Positions 54,740-61,681 of a DNA stretch of 64,000 nucleotides are shown here, in pieces. The translations under genes were made by a program, and so were the position numbers. This DNA comes from Larkinella punicea (GTDB taxonomy: Bacteria > Bacteroidota > Bacteroidia > Cytophagales > Spirosomataceae), in the NCBI RefSeq assembly GCF_003334855.1, contig NZ_QOWE01000026.1, positions 1 to 64,000 of the forward strand. The letters run 5' to 3'. How positions within the stretch are numbered: position 1 is the stretch's first letter; every line of letters starts with the position of its first letter. The notes under the pieces were generated by a model. It was not told the DNA's origin. It worked only from the letters and a program-made list of their open reading frames with translations, and searched no databases.

Positions 54740-55113
54740 TTTCTACAGATGAAGTATTACTGATTCATCGTCGACTAATTGAGGATTTTGGAGGGAGTGA
54801 CGGGGTTCGTGACGAAGGTATCATGCTTTCAGCTATTGCAAGGCCATACTCGGGTTTCGGTGATACGGAATTTTACCAGACGCCCGTAGAGAAAGCAGCC
54901 GCAATTATCGAAAGCATTGTAAAAAACCATCCTTTTATCGATGGAAACAAGCGCACAGGCTATGTACTTATGGAGATCATACTCCGTACAAATAATTTGT
55001 TCATTAACGCCAGCCAACAAGAGCGTTATAATTTTGTAATCCAAATAGCCGAGGGCAATCTGGAATATAATGGCATTTTGAGTTGGATTAAAAACCATAC
55101 AGAGTCTCGATGA
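54736..55113 (+). CDS. doc: Doc-family toxin (Fic fold)
   Basis: The 125-aa protein has the Doc motif H65-PFIDGNKR-T, the death-on-curing variant of Fic, which phosphorylates and inactivates EF-Tu. The other family feature, helices around SAIARP and EKAAAIIESIVKNHPF, is present and the active-site residues are intact. It is coupled to the antitoxin by a 4-nt overlap. The pair lies between a VWA gene and a MoxR-like ATPase gene, which looks like an insertion. A 57-nt gap separates it from the ATPase gene. Confidence 0.88.
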   Translation: MISTDEVLLIHRRLIEDFGGSDGVRDEGIMLSAIARPYSGFGDTEFYQTPVEKAAAIIESIVKNHPFIDGNKRTGYVLMEIILRTNNLFINASQQERYNFVIQIAEGNLEYNGILSWIKNHTESR

Positions 55114-55170
55114 AAACTAATGAAACTCTGTTAAAGGCAACAAACATTTTTTTATATTCACAACGATTTC

Positions 55171-56703
55171 ATGAGCTATTCATCCCTGAAGAGTAAAGAG
55201 TTAGTAAAAATAAAAACCCTCGGCGAACTGAAAGCTGCCGGTTACCAATCCAAGTCCATCAAACAAGAACTTCGTGACAACTTAATTGAGAAGATTAAGG
55301 CGAAAGAGACCGTTTTTCCGGGAATCTGGGGGTATGAAGATACCGTCATTCCGGATGTCGAACGGGCGATTCTATCGATGCACCACATCAATTTGCTGGG
55401 GTTGCGCGGGCAGGCCAAAACCCGGATTGCCCGGCTGATGATCAATCTGCTGGACGAATACATCCCGGTTGTGGAAGGGTCGGAACTGAACGACGATCCG
55501 CTGGTGCCACTCTCCCGGTTTGCCCACGATCTGGTAGCGGAAAAAGGCGATGCAACGCCGATTGGCTGGTTGCACCGGAACGATCGCTACACCGAAAAAC
55601 TGGCGACGCCCGATGTTTCCGTGGCCGACCTCATCGGCGATGTTGACCCGATCAAAGCAGCAACGTTGAAGTTACCGTATTCGGACGAACGGACGATTCA
55701 CTTCGGACTGATTCCGCGCTCGCACCGCTGTATTTTTGTGATCAATGAATTGCCGGATTTACAGGCTCGGATTCAGGTGTCGCTCTTCAATATTTTGCAG
55801 GAAGGTGATATTCAGATTCGCGGTTTTAAACTGCGCTTACCGCTTGATATTCAGTTTGTGTTTACGGCGAACCCGGAAGATTATACGAACCGGGGCAGTA
55901 TCGTGACGCCCTTGAAAGACCGGATCGACAGCCAGATTGTGACCCACTATCCGAAGTCGCTGGAGATCGGGAAGAAGATTACACAGCAGGAAGCCGTTGT
56001 CAAAACCGAGCAGAAAGGCATGGTGAAAACCAACGATCTGATTGCGGATCTGATTGAGCAAGTGGCCCTGGAAGCCCGTGATAGTGAATACGTTGACGCA
56101 AAAAGTGGCGTCTCGGCCCGCTTGACCATTGCGGCTTTTGAAAACCTGCTGTCGGCCGCCGAACGCCGGGCGTTGCTGAATAGCGAGAAGGAGACCTACG
56201 TTCGGATTACGGATCTGTACGGTGTCATTCCGGCAATTTGCGGGAAAGTGGAGCTGGTGTACGAAGGCGAAGTGGAAGGCCCGGTGATCGTGGCCCAGAA
56301 CCTGATCGGGAAAGCCATTCGGACGCAATTCCTGAATTATTTTCCGAATCCCGAAAAAGCCAAAAAACAGAAGGGCGGCAATCCCTACAAAAAAATAACC
56401 GACTGGTTTGGCGACGGTAATGTGATGGATTTCCTGAACGACCTGCCGACCCGCGATTACGAAAACCGCCTGAAAGCCATCGACGGTTTGGACGATGTGG
56501 TCGATTCGTTGCATTCGCGTTTGGGGAAACAGGAGAAGCTGTTCATGATGGAATTTGCCCTGCACGGTTTGGCGGAATACTCGCTCGTGGGCAAGAAAGC
56601 GATGGATACTGGCCAGCAGTTTAAAGACCTGTTAGGCAGCATGTTCAGCCCCGGCACGGCCTTCGGTGAAGACGATGATGATGACGACGAGGACCGGTTT
56701 TAA
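55171..56703 (+). CDS. MoxR / Mg-chelatase-like AAA+ ATPase
   Basis: The 510-aa protein has a Walker A at 77-84 (GLRGQAKT), a Walker B-like IFVINELPDL with Asn192-Glu193, then FNILQEGDIQIRGF and TANPEDYTNRGSIVTPLKDR (pre-sensor regions), and a C-terminal helical domain with an acidic tail. It resembles the BchI/ChlI-like ATPases of Bacteroidota and would act with the VWA protein at 53396. Asn in place of the usual Asp before Glu is, as I recall, shared by this subfamily. The C-terminus (FGEDDDDDDEDRF) is very acidic. Confidence 0.88.
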   Translation: MSYSSLKSKELVKIKTLGELKAAGYQSKSIKQELRDNLIEKIKAKETVFPGIWGYEDTVIPDVERAILSMHHINLLGLRGQAKTRIARLMINLLDEYIPVVEGSELNDDPLVPLSRFAHDLVAEKGDATPIGWLHRNDRYTEKLATPDVSVADLIGDVDPIKAATLKLPYSDERTIHFGLIPRSHRCIFVINELPDLQARIQVSLFNILQEGDIQIRGFKLRLPLDIQFVFTANPEDYTNRGSIVTPLKDRIDSQIVTHYPKSLEIGKKITQQEAVVKTEQKGMVKTNDLIADLIEQVALEARDSEYVDAKSGVSARLTIAAFENLLSAAERRALLNSEKETYVRITDLYGVIPAICGKVELVYEGEVEGPVIVAQNLIGKAIRTQFLNYFPNPEKAKKQKGGNPYKKITDWFGDGNVMDFLNDLPTRDYENRLKAIDGLDDVVDSLHSRLGKQEKLFMMEFALHGLAEYSLVGKKAMDTGQQFKDLLGSMFSPGTAFGEDDDDDDEDRF

Positions 56704-56705
56704 TA

Positions 56706-56733
56706 GAATGATGAGTTATGAATGATGAACGAT
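56706..56733. repeat. Heptamer-repeat array, site 9
   Basis: GAATGAT, GAGTTAT, GAATGAT, GAACGAT in exact 7-nt phase, starting 2 nt after the ATPase stop codon and leading directly into the terminator. Confidence 0.88.
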
Positions 56734-56734
56734 G

Positions 56735-56767
56735 AAAGGCAACCTGGCTAACGGGTTGCCTTTTTTT
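56735..56767 (+). terminator. Rho-independent terminator
   Basis: A 10-bp stem (56735-56744 with 56754-56763) with a 9-nt loop, followed by a T-run. It ends the VWA / antitoxin-toxin / ATPase region. Confidence 0.9.
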
Positions 56768-56789
56768 GTGTCGTGAAATGCTACAGGGA

Positions 56790-56815
56790 AACTACGCGAT
56801 GAAAATCACGTAGTT
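56790..56815. promoter_or_regulatory. Hairpin upstream of the OMP gene
   Basis: AACTACG and GAT pair with ATC and CGTAGTT around one C-A mismatch, closing a GAAA tetraloop. It lies just upstream of the -7 element at 56845 and may be an operator or a transcript end; the role is not clear. Confidence 0.4.
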
Positions 56816-56821
56816 CTTCTC

Positions 56822-56852
56822 TTTCGGGGCGTTGTTCAAGGATCTAATTTTG
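56822..56852 (+). promoter_or_regulatory. Promoter of the OMP gene
   Basis: TAATTTTG (56845-56852) matches TAnnTTTG; a TTTC lies 19 nt upstream (56822-56825), one mismatch from the -33 TTTG. The ATG is 42 nt downstream. Confidence 0.55.
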
Positions 56853-56894
56853 CAGCAACAGTAACAACAGATACACACACAGATTGAACACCCG

Positions 56895-57941
56895 ATGAAA
56901 GCATCACTATTTACCGTGTGCCTGGTGGCGGTCGGCCTGCTGGCGGAAGCCCAGACCACCAAACCCAAACCAACGACGGCCGCCAAGCCGGTTGCCGCCG
57001 TACAAAAGAAACCGGTGGCAGCGGCCCCGAAGAAAACCACTACCGCCAAGCCGAAAACCACGGCCACGGCAGCGAAGAAACCCGCCCCAAAACCGGCGGT
57101 TGCGACAGCCCCAAAAGCCACGACCACGGCGGTAGAATCCGCAACAGCGACGGTCGAAGCCGAACCGATGCTGGCGCAGCAAACCGTTGTGGAGACCAAA
57201 CCGCAAGCGGAGACGCCTTCGAAAGAAGCGACGAAACGCTCGAAAAAAGCGAAAGCCGAAAAACCGGCGAAGGCGCCAAAAGCTGAGAAAGTGGCCAAAC
57301 CGGAGAAACCGGCCCGCGTCAAAACCGAATCGGCGTATTCGGGCCGGGGCTTGTCGATCGGTATTCGGGGGGGCGTCAATGCGCTGTTGAACGAATATGC
57401 GCCGGGCGGTGATCTGGACGGAGTCGGTGGCGCTTCAGAAACCGCTCCGGGTTTTACGGGTGGTCTGGTCATCAACTACGGGATTGGCAACGTCTTCTCG
57501 ATTCAACCGGAGATCCTGTATACGCGCCGGTCAGCAAAATTTGCCGGGGAGGTGGAAGGCCAGAAATTCTCGCTTCAGGCTTCAGCCAACGCCATTGAAG
57601 TTCCGCTGTTGCTGAAACTTTCTTTCGGTCGCAAAACCCGGTTTTTCGTGAATGCGGGGCCGTATGTGGCCTACGGCCTGGATGCGCGGTATAAGTTTGT
57701 CGTGGATGGCGAGACGCTGGCCGACGAAAAACGAACGCTAACCAGCGACGATGCGCGGCTCGAATACGGTGTAACCGGTGGCCTGGGCGTATCGATTCCG
57801 GCCGGACCGGGCCGGTTGCTAATCGAAGGACGGTACAACTACAGCCTGGGAACCGACGCCGACCCCCAACCGGTGGAATACGTCAGCCAACAGGTGGCAA
57901 CGTTCTCGCTGGGCTATGTTTTCCCGCTGGGAAGACGCTAG
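56895..57941 (+). CDS. Outer-membrane beta-barrel protein with Lys/Ala/Pro-rich linker
   Basis: The 348-aa protein has a signal peptide (cleaved after AEAQ), a low-complexity segment (about 20-145) rich in Lys, Ala, Pro and Thr (for example KAEKPAKAPKAEKVAKPEK), and a C-terminal porin-like barrel (about 150-348, PF13568-like) with GLSIGIRGGVNALLNEY and a final ATFSLGYVFPLGRR. The linker resembles TonB or histone-H1-like tails and could span peptidoglycan or bind nucleic acid or lipid A; this is open. It ends with Arg, unlike the aromatic end of many barrels. Confidence 0.8.
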   Translation: MKASLFTVCLVAVGLLAEAQTTKPKPTTAAKPVAAVQKKPVAAAPKKTTTAKPKTTATAAKKPAPKPAVATAPKATTTAVESATATVEAEPMLAQQTVVETKPQAETPSKEATKRSKKAKAEKPAKAPKAEKVAKPEKPARVKTESAYSGRGLSIGIRGGVNALLNEYAPGGDLDGVGGASETAPGFTGGLVINYGIGNVFSIQPEILYTRRSAKFAGEVEGQKFSLQASANAIEVPLLLKLSFGRKTRFFVNAGPYVAYGLDARYKFVVDGETLADEKRTLTSDDARLEYGVTGGLGVSIPAGPGRLLIEGRYNYSLGTDADPQPVEYVSQQVATFSLGYVFPLGRR

Positions 57942-57950
57942 GCCGACCGA

Positions 57951-58271
57951 TTACTCGATCACTACCGCCGTGCCGTTGGCACTCACCATGAGCAAACCGC
58001 CGTTGTTGCCGATGGTTTGGTAATCCAGATCGACGCCGATAACCGCGTTGGCACCCAGCCGCTGGGCCTGTTCGATCATTTCTTTCATGGCAATGCTTTT
58101 GGCTTCGCGCAGGGCCTGTTCGTAAGCGGCTGAACGTCCGCCCGCTACGTCGCGCACGGTGGCAAAGAAATCTTTAATCAGGTTGGAGCCAATGATGGCT
58201 TCACCGTTGGCCAGGCCCAGGTATTTGGTGATCCGTTTGCCTTCGATATTCGAAGTAGTTGTTATCAGCAT
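57951..58271 (-). CDS. YbjQ-family protein
   Basis: The 106-aa product is a member of the YbjQ family (DUF74, 'heavy-metal-binding' fold), with TTSNIEGKRITKYLGLANGE, a Gly/Arg loop (VRDVAGGRSAAYE) and LGANAVIGVDLDY. The members form pentamers; function is unclear. No signal peptide. It converges with the OMP gene with 9 nt between them. Confidence 0.9.
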   Translation of the reverse strand: MLITTTSNIEGKRITKYLGLANGEAIIGSNLIKDFFATVRDVAGGRSAAYEQALREAKSIAMKEMIEQAQRLGANAVIGVDLDYQTIGNNGGLLMVSANGTAVVIE

Positions 58272-58637
58272 AGACTTGATCTCGGTGTAACCGTCGGGCG
58301 GTTCCTGGTTTTAATGATGACTTGTTCCTCAAAATTAAATACCGGGAACATGCTAAATGACAGAGTTACACAGAAGATTATTTTTAATGGATGGGGTATT
58401 TGTTTTGCCTTACAGGCGGTAGTCGGTATGATTCAAATTCGGGTACAGAACGGGTATCGACCTTCAAAAACGATCTCCGAAAAGCCCCAAAAACCGGTGA
58501 ACGCACTTCAGCAGACGGAAGTACCTGTTTAAACCTCAATATAGGCAATTCAGGCGTAATGAACTGGGTGGCCGCACCAATTTTGCCCAATTTTGAATCA
58601 CAAATCAAACTTTTCTAACAATCAAATCAAACAACAG
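58272..58637. other. Intergenic region without a supported gene
   Basis: The 366-nt gap has overlapping short open frames on both strands (for example 58391-58618 plus and 58384-58608 minus), none with a convincing start or composition. It may be a degenerate or repeated element. Nothing more can be supported. Confidence 0.6.
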
Positions 58638-59192
58638 ATGAAAAAGACAACCTTACTTTTGAACCGCGTGAATTTCCGTTATGGATGGACTATGGTCATG
58701 TTGCTGGCCCTACCGCTCTGGTTTGCAAGCTGTAGCAAAGATAAAGACGGCAATGGCGAACCGGATGTGAAACCCAATGCCATTGAAGGAAGCTGGAAGA
58801 TTACAGGTATAAAAGCCAATGTCCAGATTGATTTGGGGAACGGTACGAAAACGAATGATTTTTTTGTCCTAATGAAAGCAATTCCCGGAACGGATGCCAA
58901 TGCCTTAATTGCCTGTTTGACCGATTCCAAAACCACTTTCAACGGAAATGGTAGCATTTCAGGGACGCCGTCGCCAGCCTGTGCATCAGCGGATGTCGAT
59001 GATTATAATCCAGTGGCAGACAAGTCGACCTGGAAGGTTGATGGCAATAAATTGACCATTACTACTGGTGGAACCTCTGAAATTTACGACTTGACTATCG
59101 ATGGAAGTGTCATGAAATGGTCAACTCCGATTGAAGATTTAAATGATGATGGAAAAGAAGATATGGTGACGTTTGAATTCAAAAAAGCGTAA
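58638..59192 (+). CDS. Lipocalin-like lipoprotein
   Basis: The protein is 184 aa from ATG 58638, with an unusually long n-region (about 15 residues) and a lipoprotein signal ending in WFASC. The mature part has the lipocalin_4-like pattern: NAIEGSWKITGIK at the start, LTITTGGTSEIYDLTIDGSVMKW at the end. Such lipoproteins are common on the surface of Bacteroidota. No function is known. A terminator follows (59214-59247). Confidence 0.75.
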   Translation: MKKTTLLLNRVNFRYGWTMVMLLALPLWFASCSKDKDGNGEPDVKPNAIEGSWKITGIKANVQIDLGNGTKTNDFFVLMKAIPGTDANALIACLTDSKTTFNGNGSISGTPSPACASADVDDYNPVADKSTWKVDGNKLTITTGGTSEIYDLTIDGSVMKWSTPIEDLNDDGKEDMVTFEFKKA

Positions 59193-59520
59193 TCTTCCTC
59201 GAACTCTTATACCACCGCCCGTCGACATTCGATGGGCGGTTTTTTTGTGTTGTGAAAATTTAGTTCTGAAAGTGTTACATCATCACCCCCGGCTAATCCA
59301 CAGCCACAGGAACAGCCAAAATTCGTTACCGCTTAGGTAATTGTAAAAACATGTTGTTGCCTTTTTAAATGATCCGTAAACTGAATTTGTCGGTCACAAA
59401 AAAATAGTATGGGAATGGTTTACCCGGCATGAAATAGATGCTTTATTGCACAAGCATTTAAACGGTAAGCATTAATTCACATCAGGTTTCACTGCGCAAC
59501 GGTGAGGTAATTTATAGTGT
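59193..59520. other. Intergenic region
   Basis: The 328-nt AT-rich gap holds the terminator at 59214-59247. A weak TAATTTAT at about 59510 may serve the next gene. No gene was seen. Confidence 0.6.
59214..59247 (+). terminator. Rho-independent terminator
   Basis: A 12-bp stem (ACCGCCC, then GTCGA with a G-T wobble) with a CAT loop and a run of seven T. It follows the lipocalin-like gene. Confidence 0.9.
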
Positions 59521-60387
59521 ATGAAAAACACAGTAATAAGTTATGGGCTGATACTCACACTATGTGTAGTAAATTTTTGTTGCAAACAGCGAAACGAAGA
59601 AACCGCCCCCATTCCCTCATGCCGGATTGTTAGAGTCGTATTAAAGTCTTCCTCAACTCGTGATCGACCTATTCGTGATGAGGAAACAATACGGGTAGGC
59701 GGCAAAGACGTAAAAGTGAGTTTCTACAAAGAAAGCTTTTACACCTATGATCCACAGGGGCGACTAATCCGGGAAAAAGACCGGGTGGTAACCGGGGACT
59801 CTACGGTCGTCGGGTATGTCTATTCGCCGGGATTAGTGCTTAAGCAGACTACTTCATACTCCCGCCAATTGGGTACACAAGTATTCAATGATAGTATAGT
59901 CTTAAATACACAAGGGTTGGCTGAATCCAAATTTTATCAGCAAAAAGTCAAATATGATTCAGAAGGATATTTGACCCAACAAACAGTGCAGACAAGCTAT
60001 GGCCAATATATAGGGCAAGTGGTAAACGGCAACTTAATAAAAGAATATAAGGAACTGGATTGGTTGTATATTTATAATTATTCTTATGATTTGACTCGTG
60101 CTGGTCAGCCTCCAATTCACATCTTCTTGGGAAAAGGAAGTCGTAATCTGCTTATGCATGAAGCAATTGAGCGAACAGACTTCAACCGACCACTGGTTTA
60201 TTCAACCGACTACTCATATAAATTCGACGAAGAGGGCCGTGTAAAGAGGAAAATTGCTCACAGTGAAAAACGGACGGGCTGGCCCTATGATGCTAAAGTA
60301 CATACTGTCGTGTTTGACTATGAGTATGATTGTTCTTCTTCCAGCCTTCATTTTAAACTCCCGCCCAAAAACGCTGAGCAATTCTAA
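59521..60387 (+). CDS. Lipoprotein A of a paralogous pair
   Basis: The 288-aa protein has a lipoprotein signal with Cys-Cys (VNFCC). The mature part contains YD-repeat-like strands (YTYDPQGRLIREKDR, YKFDEEGRVKRKI). It is paralogous to the 305-aa protein at 60667: shared blocks are a GKGSRNL / GKESRNL motif and a final VVFDYEYDC / VTDYEYEC. It extends 16 residues past that last motif (SSSLHFKLPPKNAEQF), unlike the paralogue. Function is unknown; DUF4595-like rewritable beta structure is possible. The region is AT-richer than the core. Confidence 0.75.
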   Translation: MKNTVISYGLILTLCVVNFCCKQRNEETAPIPSCRIVRVVLKSSSTRDRPIRDEETIRVGGKDVKVSFYKESFYTYDPQGRLIREKDRVVTGDSTVVGYVYSPGLVLKQTTSYSRQLGTQVFNDSIVLNTQGLAESKFYQQKVKYDSEGYLTQQTVQTSYGQYIGQVVNGNLIKEYKELDWLYIYNYSYDLTRAGQPPIHIFLGKGSRNLLMHEAIERTDFNRPLVYSTDYSYKFDEEGRVKRKIAHSEKRTGWPYDAKVHTVVFDYEYDCSSSSLHFKLPPKNAEQF

Positions 60388-60495
60388 GCACCTTGCCAGC
60401 CAAACTACCTCCAGACGTTCCTAAATTTAAATGGTTCTCCATCTCACTACAGGCCACTCTTTGTAGTAACCGATTTTGAATATGAGTGTAGTTGA
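60388..60495 (+). pseudogene. Relic C-terminus of a third paralogue
   Basis: Directly after the TAA of the previous gene the same frame stays open for 35 codons and ends in VTDFEYEC-Ser-stop (60466-60495), nearly the same as the last residues of the gene at 60667 (VTDYEYEC-Pro-stop). It has no start or signal peptide. It is probably the remaining tail of a deleted or merged paralogue. Confidence 0.7.
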
Positions 60496-60612
60496 AATTT
60501 ACAACCCTCATTTTTAGCGATTTAGAATCATGTTACCGATTTTTGGTTCTAATAACCGCTTGATTTACAGGGTTTTTATATTGGAAGCTTACGTAAAAAA
60601 GCGCATAAAATC

Positions 60613-60644
60613 TTTGATTGTTTGTCTTGTAAATTATAGGTTTG
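60613..60644 (+). promoter_or_regulatory. Promoter of lipoprotein B
   Basis: TTTG (60613-60616), 20 nt, TAGGTTTG (60637-60644), a full match to the Bacteroidota consensus. The ATG is 22 nt further on. Confidence 0.75.
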
Positions 60645-60666
60645 TCCCGTCCCTTTTAGATCACCC

Positions 60667-61584
60667 ATGAAGACTTCTTTCTTATCCATCCTGTTTTTGC
60701 TCAGTCTGCTGGCGATGGCGCTGAGTTGTAAAAAAGACCGGGATCTGCATCCGGCCGAGGAGTGGTTTACCGATCCGATGAATTTACCGCAACCGCCAAA
60801 AGGCTGTAAGATTGTCAAAACCACGTATAAGACCCTGATGCTGCCTAATGATCAGCGCCCAGGTGTGGAAACCATTACGCTGGAGGATGGCCAAAAAGTA
60901 AAGGTTGGCACTGTTTTTACGACTACCTACTCGTATGATGATCCAACTGGTCGGCTTGTGGAGGAATACCAACGTCGCTTACAGGGCCAGTATACCCTAC
61001 AGCGCTATTCCTACACCCCTACTCACTTAAAACGCTACAAAGAGTATACGAGCGAAGGGGATAAAGGAGAACTAAGAGGTCCCTTTATCGAAGAGAATGA
61101 GTTTGCTTTAAATGCTAAGGGCAAGGTGAGCATAGGCATTGACTATACGGTTCCCTTAAAATATGATGAGGACGGGCATTTGGTTTTAGAAGGAGTCGAA
61201 GATAACACGTCGAATCAAGGCGTTTATAATTATGTGGAAGGAAACCTGGTACTCTTTCAACATGAGTCACTAAGGTATACCAATATACCGGCGGTTATGA
61301 CTTTTACTTATACCTACCAATTAGACCGTCCCAACCTACCATCCATTTACAATTTTCAGGGAAAGGAAAGCAGAAACTTACCTTTATTAGAACGATGGGC
61401 AATCAAAAATAGCCGTGATTTTGAAGATGGCTCCCTCTATCAGATTAAGTACCAATACTTTTACAATAAACAAGGGTTTGTGAAGCGCCGGATTAAACAC
61501 GGTAAAGCACTCAATCCCCAATGGCTGATCGAACAGGATCCTTTTGGTATCGCCGTGACGGATTATGAATATGAATGCCCCTAA
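60667..61584 (+). CDS. Lipoprotein B of a paralogous pair
   Basis: The 305-aa protein has a lipoprotein signal ending in ALSC (Cys19), then a repeat-rich beta region (YSYDDPTGRLVEEYQRRLQG, YNKQGFVKRRIKHGK) and ends in AVTDYEYECP. It is similar to the 288-aa protein encoded upstream along most of its length. It has its own promoter. Function unknown; probably a surface protein. Confidence 0.78.
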   Translation: MKTSFLSILFLLSLLAMALSCKKDRDLHPAEEWFTDPMNLPQPPKGCKIVKTTYKTLMLPNDQRPGVETITLEDGQKVKVGTVFTTTYSYDDPTGRLVEEYQRRLQGQYTLQRYSYTPTHLKRYKEYTSEGDKGELRGPFIEENEFALNAKGKVSIGIDYTVPLKYDEDGHLVLEGVEDNTSNQGVYNYVEGNLVLFQHESLRYTNIPAVMTFTYTYQLDRPNLPSIYNFQGKESRNLPLLERWAIKNSRDFEDGSLYQIKYQYFYNKQGFVKRRIKHGKALNPQWLIEQDPFGIAVTDYEYECP

Positions 61585-61681
61585 TTTTCCACTACTATCT
61601 AATGTGTGGCTTAACCTTGCTTAGTTAAAGGCCAGTCTGGTACTCATTCACTTTTCCACATTACCCTAATTTTTACTAATT

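Noticed and set aside
58384-58618. Overlapping short frames on both strands
   Set aside because: No recognisable start context, domain or codon signal; could be a repeat but cannot be shown here.
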